Shown here piece by piece: positions 1 through 8,892 of a stretch of 63,341 bases of DNA. Both the position numbers and the translations under genes were made by a program. Source of the stretch: Bacteroidota bacterium. Its GTDB lineage: Bacteria; Bacteroidota; Ignavibacteria; Ignavibacteriales; Ignavibacteriaceae. Every line of letters starts with the position of its first letter. Positions within the stretch are counted from its first letter, which is position 1. The stretch spans positions 1 through 63,341 of the forward strand of contig JAKAKL010000127.1 in the NCBI GenBank assembly GCA_021824565.1, read 5' to 3'. The notes under the pieces are model-generated. The model was not told the origin of the DNA. It saw only the letters and a program-made list of their open reading frames with translations, and made no database searches.

Positions 1-32
1 CTAATGAAGTAATCTTAAGATTACTTCATTAG
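1..32. repeat. Perfect 32-bp palindrome at the contig start
   Basis: The first 16 bases are the exact reverse complement of bases 17-32. The right arm reads in frame into the kdsD tail, whereas the left arm puts two stop codons (2-4 and 5-7) into that frame. This is most simply a fold-back or assembly artefact at the contig edge, with genuine sequence starting near base 17. A natural palindrome inside kdsD is unlikely because it would break the reading frame. Confidence 0.85.
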
Positions 33-112
33 TGATCATCGATGATGAGAATAAGCCGAAGGGAATAGTTCATTTACATGATTTGATAAACCTCGGTCTC
101 CGCCAGAGATGA
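8..112 (+). CDS. kdsD: Arabinose-5-phosphate isomerase, C-terminal end only
   Basis: Only the last ~31 codons are present. They encode the end of a CBS domain (IDDENKPKGIVHLHDL), a tail typical of KdsD/KpsF, which converts ribulose 5-phosphate to arabinose 5-phosphate for Kdo synthesis. The stop TGA (110-112) overlaps the ATG of lptC (109-111), so the genes are translationally coupled. Kdo synthesis next to LPS transport is a common arrangement. Codons before base 17 lie in the palindrome and are probably not genuine. Confidence 0.75.
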   Translation, partial: SNLKITSLVIIDDENKPKGIVHLHDLINLGLRQR

Positions 113-687
113 AAATAATATTTTTTCTAATAATGATTTTTATAGTTGCAGGCTGCGGCGATCAAAAGATAAAGCCCTCTGTTGACGCTTCGCTTCAGGT
201 ATCAAAACTGCCGCTTCAGGAGAGCTGGAAAGATACTGTGGCGTTCAGTGATTCAGGCAGAACAAAAGCAGTATTAATTGCCGGTCATTTAAGAATGTTC
301 GATCAGCCGAACGAAACGCTTCTTGACAGTTCTATTCAAGTCGATTTTTATAATAATGCCGGAATAAAAACAACCACATTAACCGCATTACAAGGTAAAG
401 TGGATAACAACACAAATAACCTCTATGCAATTGACAGCGTAGTTGCAGTAAACGACAGCGGCATCATTCTGCATACACAGGAATTAATGTGGAATAACAA
501 CCAGCAGAAAATACAGTCGGATAAATTTGTAACAATAGTATCGCCAAAAGAAAAAATTCAAGGATACGGTTTTGAATCCGATCAGAGTTTAAGAAATTAC
601 ACGATATATAATATTACATACGAAACGAGAGTTGATACCGTTAAAAAAGGAGATAAACAAATTTCTAAAACAGCAGGCAAGAAATAA
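109..687 (+). CDS. lptC: LptC-like LPS export lipoprotein
   Basis: This 192-residue protein has a short hydrophobic N-terminus ending in a lipobox (VAGC, Cys16), suggesting an anchored periplasmic lipoprotein. The body is beta-rich and has the length and pattern of the LptC/YrbK family, which passes LPS from the inner-membrane ABC transporter to the LptA bridge. Identification leans on context: kdsD overlaps it upstream, and an OstA-like gene and lptB follow immediately. E. coli LptC has a transmembrane anchor instead of a lipobox, but lipoprotein forms are usual in Bacteroidota relatives. The lysine-rich C-terminus looks disordered. Confidence 0.85.
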   Translation: MKIIFFLIMIFIVAGCGDQKIKPSVDASLQVSKLPLQESWKDTVAFSDSGRTKAVLIAGHLRMFDQPNETLLDSSIQVDFYNNAGIKTTTLTALQGKVDNNTNNLYAIDSVVAVNDSGIILHTQELMWNNNQQKIQSDKFVTIVSPKEKIQGYGFESDQSLRNYTIYNITYETRVDTVKKGDKQISKTAGKK

Positions 688-692
688 TTTTG

Positions 693-2144
693 ATGAAAGC
701 CAATCTTCTGAAAATATTTTTATTATTATTTATTATAACCGGGACTGCTATTTCGCAGCAGCAGGAAACTATAACAGTCACCGGAGGGAAACAGGTTCAT
801 CATACGATCAACGGTGAATCGATTGACACAGTATACGGACCGGTTACAATAACACAGGGGAACGTTATAATAACCTGCGATAAGGCAGTACGCTACGTCA
901 TCGAAAATAACGCAGAACTTATCGGTCATGTTGTGGTTAGGCAGGATACTCTTACGATCACTACCGATCACGGGTTTTATTATGGTGATGAAAGAAAAGC
1001 GGAGTCAAATTCAGGAGTAAAGCTTACGGATAAAAAAGTAATTCTAACTGCCGACTCAGGCGATTACTTTTTTGATCTTGATAAAGCAGTCTTTAAAAGC
1101 CGCGTTACTCTGATCGATACATCGTCTGTACTTACATCCAGCAGGCTCATCTATTTCAAAAATGAAGGCAAAGCGATTGCTTCCGGAAGCGTGAAGATCG
1201 TTGAATCTCAAAATATAATTAAAGCGGACAGCCTGATTCATTTTAGAGAATCAAAAATAAGCTACGCGTTTAATGATGTGAGAATTACCAACACAACAAA
1301 TAACACCAAAATATTCGGCGATCATCTTGAAGATTATCCGAACACGTTTTATACTTTGATTGACAAGAATCCGATCCTAGTCCAGGTCGATACTTCTTAT
1401 GAAAATAAAATTGATACTTTAGCCTCAGGAAATGTTGATACGTCGAAAGTTATCAAACTAGATACTCTAATAATTAAGTGTATGAAAATGGAAGCTTACC
1501 GCGATACTATAAATATTTTTAAAGCGGAAGATTCCGTTAAAATAGTAAGGGGAAGCTTCGCATCGAGAAATGACTTCTCAAAATATTTTAGAAATGAAGG
1601 AAAGATAATTACTGAAAAGATAAAGCAGAATTCGGCGCAGCCAATAATATGGTATGAAAACTCTCAATTGACCGGCGATTCGGTGACTATATTCCTGCAT
1701 GAAAATAAAATTAATCTAATGGACGTTGATAAAGACGCTTTTATCGTATCTAACGATGAAAAATATCCATCAAGGTACAGCCAGATATCAGGAGATAAAT
1801 TCATAATTCATTTTGGCGACGATGGAATTGAAGAGACCGAAGTCTATGGTAAAGTTTACAGCATTTATTATCTTTATGATGATAATTCTCCAAATGGCCT
1901 GGTGAAGTCTTCTTCACAGACAGCGAAAATATTTTTTAAAGACAAGAAAGTTGATCAGGTAAAATTATACGGAACTCCAACGAGTGAATATTATCCTGAG
2001 GTCAAAGTGCAAGGAAATGAATTAGCTTTTACGCTTCCGGGATTTGTTTTATATAAAAACAAACCGGATAAAAAGGAACTGCTGGAAAGCATTGCTGTAA
2101 ACGCGGATCAGGATGCAAGCTCGAGAATAAAAAAACAAGATTAG
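693..2144 (+). CDS. lptA: Long LptA/OstA-like periplasmic LPS-transport protein
   Basis: The protein has a signal peptide (hydrophobic core followed by TAIS-Q near residue 21) and then repeated short beta-strand segments of the OstA/LptA type, such as GNVIITCDKAVRY and GHVVVRQDTLTI. At 483 residues it is much longer than the ~180-residue E. coli LptA, so it could form an extended beta-jellyroll or combine several OstA repeats. ATG 693 is preferred over TTG 690; it lies 5 nt after the lptC stop. The neighbours lptC and lptB support a role in carrying LPS across the periplasm. No separate lptD or lptFG is visible in this window. Confidence 0.8.
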   Translation: MKANLLKIFLLLFIITGTAISQQQETITVTGGKQVHHTINGESIDTVYGPVTITQGNVIITCDKAVRYVIENNAELIGHVVVRQDTLTITTDHGFYYGDERKAESNSGVKLTDKKVILTADSGDYFFDLDKAVFKSRVTLIDTSSVLTSSRLIYFKNEGKAIASGSVKIVESQNIIKADSLIHFRESKISYAFNDVRITNTTNNTKIFGDHLEDYPNTFYTLIDKNPILVQVDTSYENKIDTLASGNVDTSKVIKLDTLIIKCMKMEAYRDTINIFKAEDSVKIVRGSFASRNDFSKYFRNEGKIITEKIKQNSAQPIIWYENSQLTGDSVTIFLHENKINLMDVDKDAFIVSNDEKYPSRYSQISGDKFIIHFGDDGIEETEVYGKVYSIYYLYDDNSPNGLVKSSSQTAKIFFKDKKVDQVKLYGTPTSEYYPEVKVQGNELAFTLPGFVLYKNKPDKKELLESIAVNADQDASSRIKKQD

Positions 2145-2159
2145 AATCTAAAAAAATTT

Positions 2160-2894
2160 ATGGCGCAGAAATTAAGAAGTGAAAGTTTAATAAAAATTTA
2201 TAAGAAGCGAACGGTGGTGAACGGCGCTTCAATTGAAGTATCCAAAGGCGAAATAGTTGGGCTGCTTGGTCCAAACGGCGCGGGTAAAACTACGACTTTC
2301 TATATGATAGTAGGCATGATAAAACCAGACGGGGGAAAAGTATTTTTAGATGAAACTGAAATTACAAAAGTACCAATGTATAAGCGTGCAAGAATGGGGA
2401 TAGGATATTTGCCGCAGGAGGCTTCAATATTTAGGAGACTTTCAGTTGAAGATAATCTAACGGCAATACTTGAAATGATTCAGATCAGTCCTAAAGAAAA
2501 AAAAGAAAAATGTGAAAAGCTTTTGGAAGACTTAAGCATAACTCATATCAGAAAAAGCATGGGATTCCAGCTAAGCGGAGGAGAGAGAAGGAGAACGGAA
2601 ATAGCACGAGCGCTTGCAACCGATCCGAGCTTTATTTTGCTTGATGAACCTTTTGCTGGTGTTGATCCTATTGCAGTTGAAGATATTATGAACATAGTTG
2701 CGAATTTAAAAAACCGCGGTATCGGCGTTCTTATAACCGATCATAATGTGCATGAAACTTTAAGCATCGTAGACAATGGTTATATTCTTATCAACGGACT
2801 AATTTTTAAGCAGGGTAAAGCCGAAGAGCTTGCGGACGATGCGGAAGTAAGAAAACTTTATCTCGGCGAGAAATTCAGGCTAGACAGGTATTGA
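2160..2894 (+). CDS. lptB: LPS export ABC transporter ATP-binding protein
   Basis: This 244-residue cytoplasmic ATPase powers LPS extraction from the inner membrane with LptF/LptG. Visible motifs are Walker A GPNGAGKTT (37-45), signature LSGGERRRTE (about 138), Walker B FILLDEPFAGVDP (about 158-170) and the H-loop region ITDHNVHETL. The DHNV motif and the ~240-residue length without accessory domains are typical of LptB rather than other ABC ATPases. It follows the OstA-like gene by 15 nt and is the last gene of the kdsD-lptC-lptA-lptB cluster, running convergently with the esterase gene. Confidence 0.95.
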   Translation: MAQKLRSESLIKIYKKRTVVNGASIEVSKGEIVGLLGPNGAGKTTTFYMIVGMIKPDGGKVFLDETEITKVPMYKRARMGIGYLPQEASIFRRLSVEDNLTAILEMIQISPKEKKEKCEKLLEDLSITHIRKSMGFQLSGGERRRTEIARALATDPSFILLDEPFAGVDPIAVEDIMNIVANLKNRGIGVLITDHNVHETLSIVDNGYILINGLIFKQGKAEELADDAEVRKLYLGEKFRLDRY

Positions 2895-2933
2895 AAAATT
2901 TAATACATGTCTAAATATAAAAGAAAAAGATTA

Positions 2934-4076
2934 TTATTTACCAAACATGAATTCAAGATATCTCCAATTTCTTTTTGACCAGGCGGCTTCATTATGCGTA
3001 GCGCCTTTCGCAAAATAGAACTCGATATCCTTTCCTAATTTATAGCCTTTATTTTCAAGGGCGGAAATCATTTCTTTTGTTCCCGGTAGAAGTAAAGAAT
3101 CAATACCTTTTGTGCCGTTATCAATGTAACATCGAATTTGTTTTTTCTTGCCGGAGTAATTCAAAACATTTTTTACGAAATTAATCCTATCGATATGAAA
3201 AGCCGGAGACAGGCAGGCTGCTTGCGAAAAAACATCCGGATAATCCCAGAGCAGCATAAACGAAATAAGTCCTCCAGCAGAAGAGCCGCCGGTAGCAGTA
3301 TTATCTCTATCCGGAAGAGTTCTAAAATTTTTATCGATAAACGGTTTAAGTTTTGTAACAATGAAATTCATATAAGCGTGACCAAGAGGAGTGTCGAGAT
3401 ATTCCGTCATTCGATCAGGCGTATTATAAATTCCTACGATAATAATTTCTTTAATAGAATTTGATTTGATGAGACTGTCCGCTGACTCATCAAGCTGCCA
3501 GTCAACGCCGAAGGAGGCTGTATTGGGATCAAAAAGATTTTGTCCGTCATGCATATAAAGCACAGGGTATCTTTTAGCTTGATCTGTTTTGTAAGAAGGA
3601 GGAAGCCAAACTATTATATCACGCGGCTTAATTCCATTGCCTTTCATATTTCTAAAATATTTTACTGTGCCGGTGATTTGTCCTTTAAAACCGACATCAA
3701 TGTTTCCTTTTTTCCAGCTATTTATTTTAAGCTTTATAGTTGTATCCTTGCTGACTATTAGTTGTAAGTTCGGCGGAAGATTTCCGTTAGAATCGAGTGC
3801 TTCATTTTGCCAAGAGCCGAGTGTAAATTTGTATTCGATAGATTCATCATCGTTGAATCTTATTTCCTTTGACCATGTAGAATCATTTAATTTTTTTAAT
3901 TGAATTGAGCCGGGATTCCAGTTGCCGAGCCGGGGATTATTACCTGTAATATAAACCTTCGCTTCTTTTGACAGTCCCCTGGCGGTTACAACAAACTTTA
4001 CAATTTTCGAATTGGTTTGCGCTGGAGAGATTGAAGCAAGAACAAAAATTAAAAGTACAATAAAATATTTTTTCAT
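2934..4076 (-). CDS. Secreted esterase with N-terminal starch-binding-like domain
   Basis: The 380-residue protein has a signal peptide (cleavage about residue 19, ISPAQ). Residues ~25-120 resemble a CBM20/CBM48 beta-sandwich (VYITGNNPRLGNWNP), and an esterase-D-type alpha/beta-hydrolase domain follows from ~135. The nucleophile motif GSSAG has Ser266; Asp319 and His361 (THNEAAW) are plausible triad partners. Homologues include bacterial enterochelin-esterase-like and carbohydrate-ester hydrolases, so the substrate may be a glycan ester or siderophore. It is monocistronic and divergent from pdxJ. The substrate cannot be read from sequence. Confidence 0.8.
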   Translation of the reverse strand: MKKYFIVLLIFVLASISPAQTNSKIVKFVVTARGLSKEAKVYITGNNPRLGNWNPGSIQLKKLNDSTWSKEIRFNDDESIEYKFTLGSWQNEALDSNGNLPPNLQLIVSKDTTIKLKINSWKKGNIDVGFKGQITGTVKYFRNMKGNGIKPRDIIVWLPPSYKTDQAKRYPVLYMHDGQNLFDPNTASFGVDWQLDESADSLIKSNSIKEIIIVGIYNTPDRMTEYLDTPLGHAYMNFIVTKLKPFIDKNFRTLPDRDNTATGGSSAGGLISFMLLWDYPDVFSQAACLSPAFHIDRINFVKNVLNYSGKKKQIRCYIDNGTKGIDSLLLPGTKEMISALENKGYKLGKDIEFYFAKGATHNEAAWSKRNWRYLEFMFGK

Positions 4077-4173
4077 GTCAAAATAACAATTTATTTTAGT
4101 TCAAATATAATTCAAAAAAGTAATTGCAGCCAAAATAAATTATTTTGTTTTAGTTAAGCGCCGCGGCAATTTA

Positions 4174-4201
4174 TTGATACGCGGTGATATTTTTATCTTT
4201 G
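4174..4201 (+). promoter_or_regulatory. Bacteroidota-type promoter for pdxJ
   Basis: A TTG at 4174-4176 and TATCTTTG at 4194-4201 match the -33 TTG / -7 TAnnTTTG consensus, with a 17-bp gap. The predicted start of transcription is near 4208, about 75 nt before the pdxJ ATG. The same -7 sequence occurs before the ilv leader. Confidence 0.55.
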
Positions 4202-4283
4202 TAAAAAATATTTAATTTTGAACGTATATTCTTTTCAATTCAATAAAAACGAAAAATAAAAATTAAAAACTATCGAGGTACGA

Positions 4284-4994
4284 ATGAGATTTTCATTGAA
4301 TGTAGATCATATAGCGACGTTGAGAAATGCGAGAGGGGAAAATCAGCCGGACCCTGTAACAGCAGCATTAATAGCGGAACAGGCGGGAGTTGACGGTATA
4401 GTTGTTCATCTTAGAGAGGACAGACGCCACATAAATGAACGGGATGTAAGGCTGCTTAGAGAATTAATTACAACTAAGCTTGATCTGGAAATGGCGGCAA
4501 CGGATGAAATAATAAAAATCGCATGCGATGTTGGACCTGAATTATCTACCATTGTGCCTGAACGCCGGCAAGAGTTAACTACCGAAGGCGGTATAAACGT
4601 AATCGATAACATATCAAGACTTAAAGATGCTATAAAAGATTTGCACAAAGCGGAGGTTGAAGTATCGCTCTTTATTGAACCATCCACAGATCAGATAGAT
4701 GCCGCTGCCGAAATCGATTCTGATTTTATAGAAATTCATACGGGGATTTTTGCAAATGCGATTTCTGAAGAAGAGCAATTTGATGAGCTAGAAAAAATTA
4801 GACTGGCGGTAAAGCAGGCAAAAAAACTCGGGCTTGGCGTGAATGCAGGACACGGGCTTGATTACAACAATATGAAAATCTTTCGCGAGGTTAGCGGCAT
4901 AGATGAAGTAAGCATTGGTCATGCTGTAATTTCAAGGGCATTGTTTGTTGGCTTGAAGGAAGCAATTCGAGAAATGATGATGCTGACCAAATAA
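4284..4994 (+). CDS. pdxJ: Pyridoxine 5'-phosphate synthase
   Basis: PdxJ condenses 3-amino-1-hydroxyacetone phosphate with 1-deoxyxylulose 5-phosphate to make pyridoxine 5'-phosphate, the last ring-forming step of DXP-dependent vitamin B6 synthesis. The 236-residue length matches the family. Diagnostic stretches are LNVDHIATLRNARG at the N-terminus, VHLREDRRHI (42-50), the IEPS and EIHTG phosphate/substrate loops, and NAGHGLDY near the C-terminus. It has its own candidate promoter and is followed after 51 nt by the TIGR02757 gene. No other B6 genes are in the window. Confidence 0.97.
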   Translation: MRFSLNVDHIATLRNARGENQPDPVTAALIAEQAGVDGIVVHLREDRRHINERDVRLLRELITTKLDLEMAATDEIIKIACDVGPELSTIVPERRQELTTEGGINVIDNISRLKDAIKDLHKAEVEVSLFIEPSTDQIDAAAEIDSDFIEIHTGIFANAISEEEQFDELEKIRLAVKQAKKLGLGVNAGHGLDYNNMKIFREVSGIDEVSIGHAVISRALFVGLKEAIREMMMLTK

Positions 4995-5045
4995 ATTAGT
5001 TTATGTTTAACTGTTAAGAGCATGCTTTTGGGATTACCGAATTAA

Positions 5046-5834
5046 ATGATGACGCTGAAACAGAAATTAGATTATCACTACAAGGCTTTTGGCAAATCTC
5101 AGCTTTCTCCTGATCCACTGCAGTTTTTACACTTATATGATGACGAAAAAGATATTGAAGCTGTAGGATTTCTCGCTTCTATTTTTGCGTATGGAAATGT
5201 TAAGCAGATTGTTAATACTCTTAACAAAGTTTTATCATTAACAGAAAATCATCCTTATGATTTTATAATAAATTTTAATTGGCGGGAAAAAGAAAATCAT
5301 TTAGGAAATATAAAACACAGGTTTTATACCGCTGAAGATATAACAGTGCTCTTCCGTTTGATGAACGAAATATATATGCAGTATGGTTCCATAAAAAATC
5401 TTTTCCTAAAGTTCTATAACAGAAATGAGCCGCATATAAAAAATGTATTGAATGGGTTTTCAAATGAGCTGCTTCAAACTGCTAAGAATAATTCAAGAAG
5501 AAAAAAAATAACTCATGGGATAAAATTTATGTTCCCGCTGCCCGAACACGGCAGTGCGTGCAAAAGGATGAATCTTTTTTTAAGATGGATGGTAAGAAAA
5601 GACGATTTAGATTTTGGAATTTGGGGAGATAAAATTTCAAAAGAAAAATTAATAATTCCTGTTGACACTCACGTTGCAAGAATATGTAAATCACTCAAGC
5701 TAACAACTCTGGAAAACGTAAGCTGGAAGATGGCGGAAGAAATAACATTTAATTTAAAAAAGTTTGATCGGGAAGATCCGGTAAAATATGATTTTGCTAT
5801 CTGCCATATAGGAATGAGGAAGTTGAAGTTCTAA
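5046..5834 (+). CDS. TIGR02757 (DUF2400) family protein
   Basis: This 262-residue soluble protein belongs to the TIGR02757/DUF2400 family, recognisable from the ASIFAYGNVKQI segment near the N-terminus and the conserved C-terminal block PVDTHVARICKSL, KMAEEITFNLKKFD and DFAICHIG. The C-terminal half resembles the helix-hairpin-helix arrangement of DNA glycosylases of the EndoIII type, but function is not established for the family. It starts with two consecutive ATGs (5046 and 5049); either could be used. It probably sits in the pdxJ transcript. Confidence 0.8.
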   Translation: MMTLKQKLDYHYKAFGKSQLSPDPLQFLHLYDDEKDIEAVGFLASIFAYGNVKQIVNTLNKVLSLTENHPYDFIINFNWREKENHLGNIKHRFYTAEDITVLFRLMNEIYMQYGSIKNLFLKFYNRNEPHIKNVLNGFSNELLQTAKNNSRRKKITHGIKFMFPLPEHGSACKRMNLFLRWMVRKDDLDFGIWGDKISKEKLIIPVDTHVARICKSLKLTTLENVSWKMAEEITFNLKKFDREDPVKYDFAICHIGMRKLKF

Positions 5835-5957
5835 AGTTAATACGAAACTATAAGGGTATAAGAAAAAAAAATATAGAAAAAAGTGTTTGCTTTTGTAGGC
5901 AATTATTCAAATATTCACCATCATTTTTCTCCAAATTTTGATAAGGAGCTGTAATAT

Positions 5958-7979
5958 ATGGCAGAACAAAAACCTACTACTACGGGATTTAAACCATACA
6001 TCCCGTCAAGTCAAATCTTACCTGAATTCACACTTAAAGCAATTCTTCTTGGTGCTGTATTCGGAGTAATATTTGGCGCCGCTTCCGTATATCTCGGACT
6101 AAAAGTCGGATTAACAGTAAGCGCATCAATTCCAATTGCTGTTTTAGCTATTTCAATTTTTAAAAAGATCGGCAACTCATCGATCTTAGAAAATAATATA
6201 GTACAAACAATCGGCTCTGCCGGTGAATCAATAGCTGCCGGAGTTGTTTTTACTTTGCCGGCGCTTTTATTTTTACCTGGCGGAAGAAACTATTTTCAGT
6301 ATTTCCAGATATTCGTACTCGCATTAGCCGGCGGAATACTTGGAATTTTATTTATGATTCCTTTAAGGCGATCTTTAATTGTAAAGGAACACGGTGTACT
6401 TCCATATCCCGAAGGAACGGCTTGTGCAGACGTTTTAGTTGCCGGTGAAAAAGGCGGGAATCTTGCGAAGAAAGTTTATTATGGTTTGGGCATCGCTTTT
6501 CTTTACAAATTATTCATGTCAATTTTTGGACTGTGGAAAGATGTACCAGCTTATGTTTTTGGAAAAAATTCTGCTTTGCCGAACGGCACTATCAATGGCG
6601 AGATTACACCAGAATTGTTAGGAGTTGGATATATCATTGGTCCAAAGATCGCCGGTATTATGGTTGCAGGCGGAGTGCTTTCCTGGATAGTTTTAATTCC
6701 TTTGATTACTCTTTTAGGAAACAGCCTGCCGACAATATTTCCTCCGGGAAAAGTTTTAATTTCCCAAATGTCTGCGAGCGATATTTGGAGCAATTATATT
6801 AGATACATCGGCGCCGGTGCAGTTACATTCGGCGGTGTTGTTACACTAATAAAAACTTTGCCGACTATTGTCAGCGCTTTTAGAGATTCATTTAAGGACT
6901 TAAAAGAAAGCAGAGCTAACAACTCAAACGGAACAGAGAGAAAAGAGAGAACAGCCAAAGACATGCCGTTGGTTTTTGTGTTAGGAGGAAGCTTGGTGCT
7001 AATTCTTTTTATGGCATTGATACCTACAATACCAACAAACTTATTATCATCGGTGATGGTAGTAGTATTTGGATTTTTCTTCGTAACGGTTTCATCACGA
7101 ATAGTGGGTATTATCGGATCGTCGTCTAATCCAATTTCCGGAATGACCATTGCAACATTGATGGCGACATCATTAATATTTGTCGGCATAGGCTGGACCG
7201 GTGATTATTATGAGCCTTTAGCTTTAGTCGTCGGCTCAATAGTCTGTATCGCTGCTGCAAATGCCGGTGCAACTTCACAGGATTTAAAAACCGGCTACAT
7301 AGTTGGCGCTACTCCGATAAAACAGCAGATTGGATTAATTATCGGCGTACTGGCTTCGGTAGTTGCAATTGGATTTACTTTGCTTCTGCTAGAAAGAACA
7401 GTTGGCATCGGACCAATTACACCTGCTCATCCTGAACCATTGCCTGCACCGCAAGCAACTTTAATGGCTACAGTAATCAAAGGATTATTAAGCCAAAATT
7501 TGCCCTGGGCGCTTGTAATAATTGGAATGGGAATATCGTTAGTTATGGAATTGAGCGGAGTATCATCATTAGCCTTTGCTGTCGGCGCGTACCTGCCTCT
7601 TTCATCAACGACTCCAATTTTTATCGGCGGATTAGTAAAATGGTTTGTTGATAAAAAGAAAAAATCGAAAGAAGCAGAATCAGATATTGGTCCAGGCGCT
7701 TTATTCAGTTCAGGTTTAATAGCAGGCGGAGCAATCACCGGTATCTTGATTGCCGTTTTAGTTGGATGGACGGTTGGAAAAGATTCAGCCGGCAACCCAA
7801 TTTCATTTATTGATCAACTTCATAAATCCATATTAGGATTATTTGTAGGCGGCAGTACTGCTTCATCGATCGCTGACGCATTCGGCGGCTGGGGAGACTT
7901 AACCGCATTAATATTATTTGCTTTGCTGGCATTCATACTATTTAAAAATGCTATGAGCAAAGAAGAAACTCTAAGTTAA
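5958..7979 (+). CDS. OPT family oligopeptide transporter
   Basis: The 673-residue integral membrane protein has about 14-16 hydrophobic segments, consistent with the OPT superfamily of proton-coupled peptide or metal-chelate importers. Family signals are the N-terminal FTLKAILLGAVFGVIFG, the segment HGVLPYPEGTACADVL and the late glycine-rich SGLIAGGAITG. It belongs to the prokaryotic OPT group that is longer than 600 residues. AAGGAG at 5943-5948 sets ATG 5958 as the start. It is monocistronic, with a strong terminator downstream. The transported substrate (peptides or siderophore-like chelates) cannot be decided. Confidence 0.92.
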   Translation: MAEQKPTTTGFKPYIPSSQILPEFTLKAILLGAVFGVIFGAASVYLGLKVGLTVSASIPIAVLAISIFKKIGNSSILENNIVQTIGSAGESIAAGVVFTLPALLFLPGGRNYFQYFQIFVLALAGGILGILFMIPLRRSLIVKEHGVLPYPEGTACADVLVAGEKGGNLAKKVYYGLGIAFLYKLFMSIFGLWKDVPAYVFGKNSALPNGTINGEITPELLGVGYIIGPKIAGIMVAGGVLSWIVLIPLITLLGNSLPTIFPPGKVLISQMSASDIWSNYIRYIGAGAVTFGGVVTLIKTLPTIVSAFRDSFKDLKESRANNSNGTERKERTAKDMPLVFVLGGSLVLILFMALIPTIPTNLLSSVMVVVFGFFFVTVSSRIVGIIGSSSNPISGMTIATLMATSLIFVGIGWTGDYYEPLALVVGSIVCIAAANAGATSQDLKTGYIVGATPIKQQIGLIIGVLASVVAIGFTLLLLERTVGIGPITPAHPEPLPAPQATLMATVIKGLLSQNLPWALVIIGMGISLVMELSGVSSLAFAVGAYLPLSSTTPIFIGGLVKWFVDKKKKSKEAESDIGPGALFSSGLIAGGAITGILIAVLVGWTVGKDSAGNPISFIDQLHKSILGLFVGGSTASSIADAFGGWGDLTALILFALLAFILFKNAMSKEETLS

Positions 7980-8001
7980 TTATTTAGAAATAGATTTTCT
8001 G

Positions 8002-8033
8002 GAAAGCCATCCAAAAAATCCGGATGGCTTTTC
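8002..8033 (+). terminator. Intrinsic terminator after the OPT transporter
   Basis: AAAGCCATCC and GGATGGCTTT form a 10-bp stem around a loop of about 9 nt, followed by TTC. It lies 23 nt after the OPT stop codon. It lacks a long U-run but is GC-rich for this genome. Confidence 0.75.
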
Positions 8034-8116
8034 AATATAAAATATTTTGTTACTTTCTAATCAGTTCCTTTTTTAGGATAATATTATTAAGTTGCTTATG
8101 ATTGCATAGAGGATTT

Positions 8117-8875
8117 ATGTCATCAAAAAAATTTGCCGTAATTATTTATCTTGTCCTTACTCCAGCGATTATAAACGCACAATCATTCGGTTTTGGCTGT
8201 CTCGGATTTGTCGGCGGATACGGCGGATATAGTTATCAGCAGTATAATCCGAACGGACTTAACGACTACATACAATCATTTAATTCGATTCGTACTGACT
8301 CACTTAATTCTCCGATGGCTAAATTCGGTAAAGCACAGGGCTACAGATTTGGAATAAATTTTTTTAGGGCTAATTTCAAAGGCTTCATACTTACTACAAA
8401 AGGATTTTATCAGAAACTTTCTGAAGAAAATAAATCTTCTATTAACTCCTTTGACGGAACAACAAGTGAGATTTATGAACTTGAGTTAACTAACTGGGGA
8501 CTTGGGATTGACCTCGGAACTACTATTACGAAAGGATTAAGCTGGAAAGTGATTGATGCCGCTTTACTTTATAACACGGCTACTTTCACCGATACTAGAA
8601 ATGCTCCCGGACCAAGTACAGTTATAAAAAAATTCGACAGCGAAAACCCAACATTCGGCTATACTGTGGGAACTGGATTTATTTTAGCATTAGTGGAACA
8701 GTATATTAGCCTTGAAGGAGTTGCAGGTTACACGGTCTTAACAATTAATAAAATGAAAGCCGCCGATGGTACGGAGTTGACATCAAGCGAAAATTCACAT
8801 TCGGTAATGAATAATTTTATCAGCGGCGGAGGATTTAACGCGGTCGTTCAATTAAATATCGGATTTCCTCTTTAA
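8117..8875 (+). CDS. Exported protein, possible outer-membrane beta-barrel
   Basis: ATG 8117 is chosen over an upstream TTG (8102) because AGAGGA at 8108-8113 is correctly placed and the resulting N-terminus is a clean signal peptide ending ...IINAQ. The mature ~230 residues are rich in glycine and aromatic residues and alternate in short strands (YGGYSYQQY, NWGLGIDLGTTI, GYTVGTGFILAL), ending in a strand with terminal Leu (NIGFPL). This pattern fits a small outer-membrane beta-barrel, but no specific family is recognised. It ends 17 nt before the aminopeptidase gene. Confidence 0.6.
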   Translation: MSSKKFAVIIYLVLTPAIINAQSFGFGCLGFVGGYGGYSYQQYNPNGLNDYIQSFNSIRTDSLNSPMAKFGKAQGYRFGINFFRANFKGFILTTKGFYQKLSEENKSSINSFDGTTSEIYELELTNWGLGIDLGTTITKGLSWKVIDAALLYNTATFTDTRNAPGPSTVIKKFDSENPTFGYTVGTGFILALVEQYISLEGVAGYTVLTINKMKAADGTELTSSENSHSVMNNFISGGGFNAVVQLNIGFPL

Positions 8876-8892
8876 TAAAATTTTTTCTGCTT

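Noticed and set aside
632-817. 61-codon ORF across the lptC/lptA junction
   Set aside because: Out-of-frame shadow of two supported genes.
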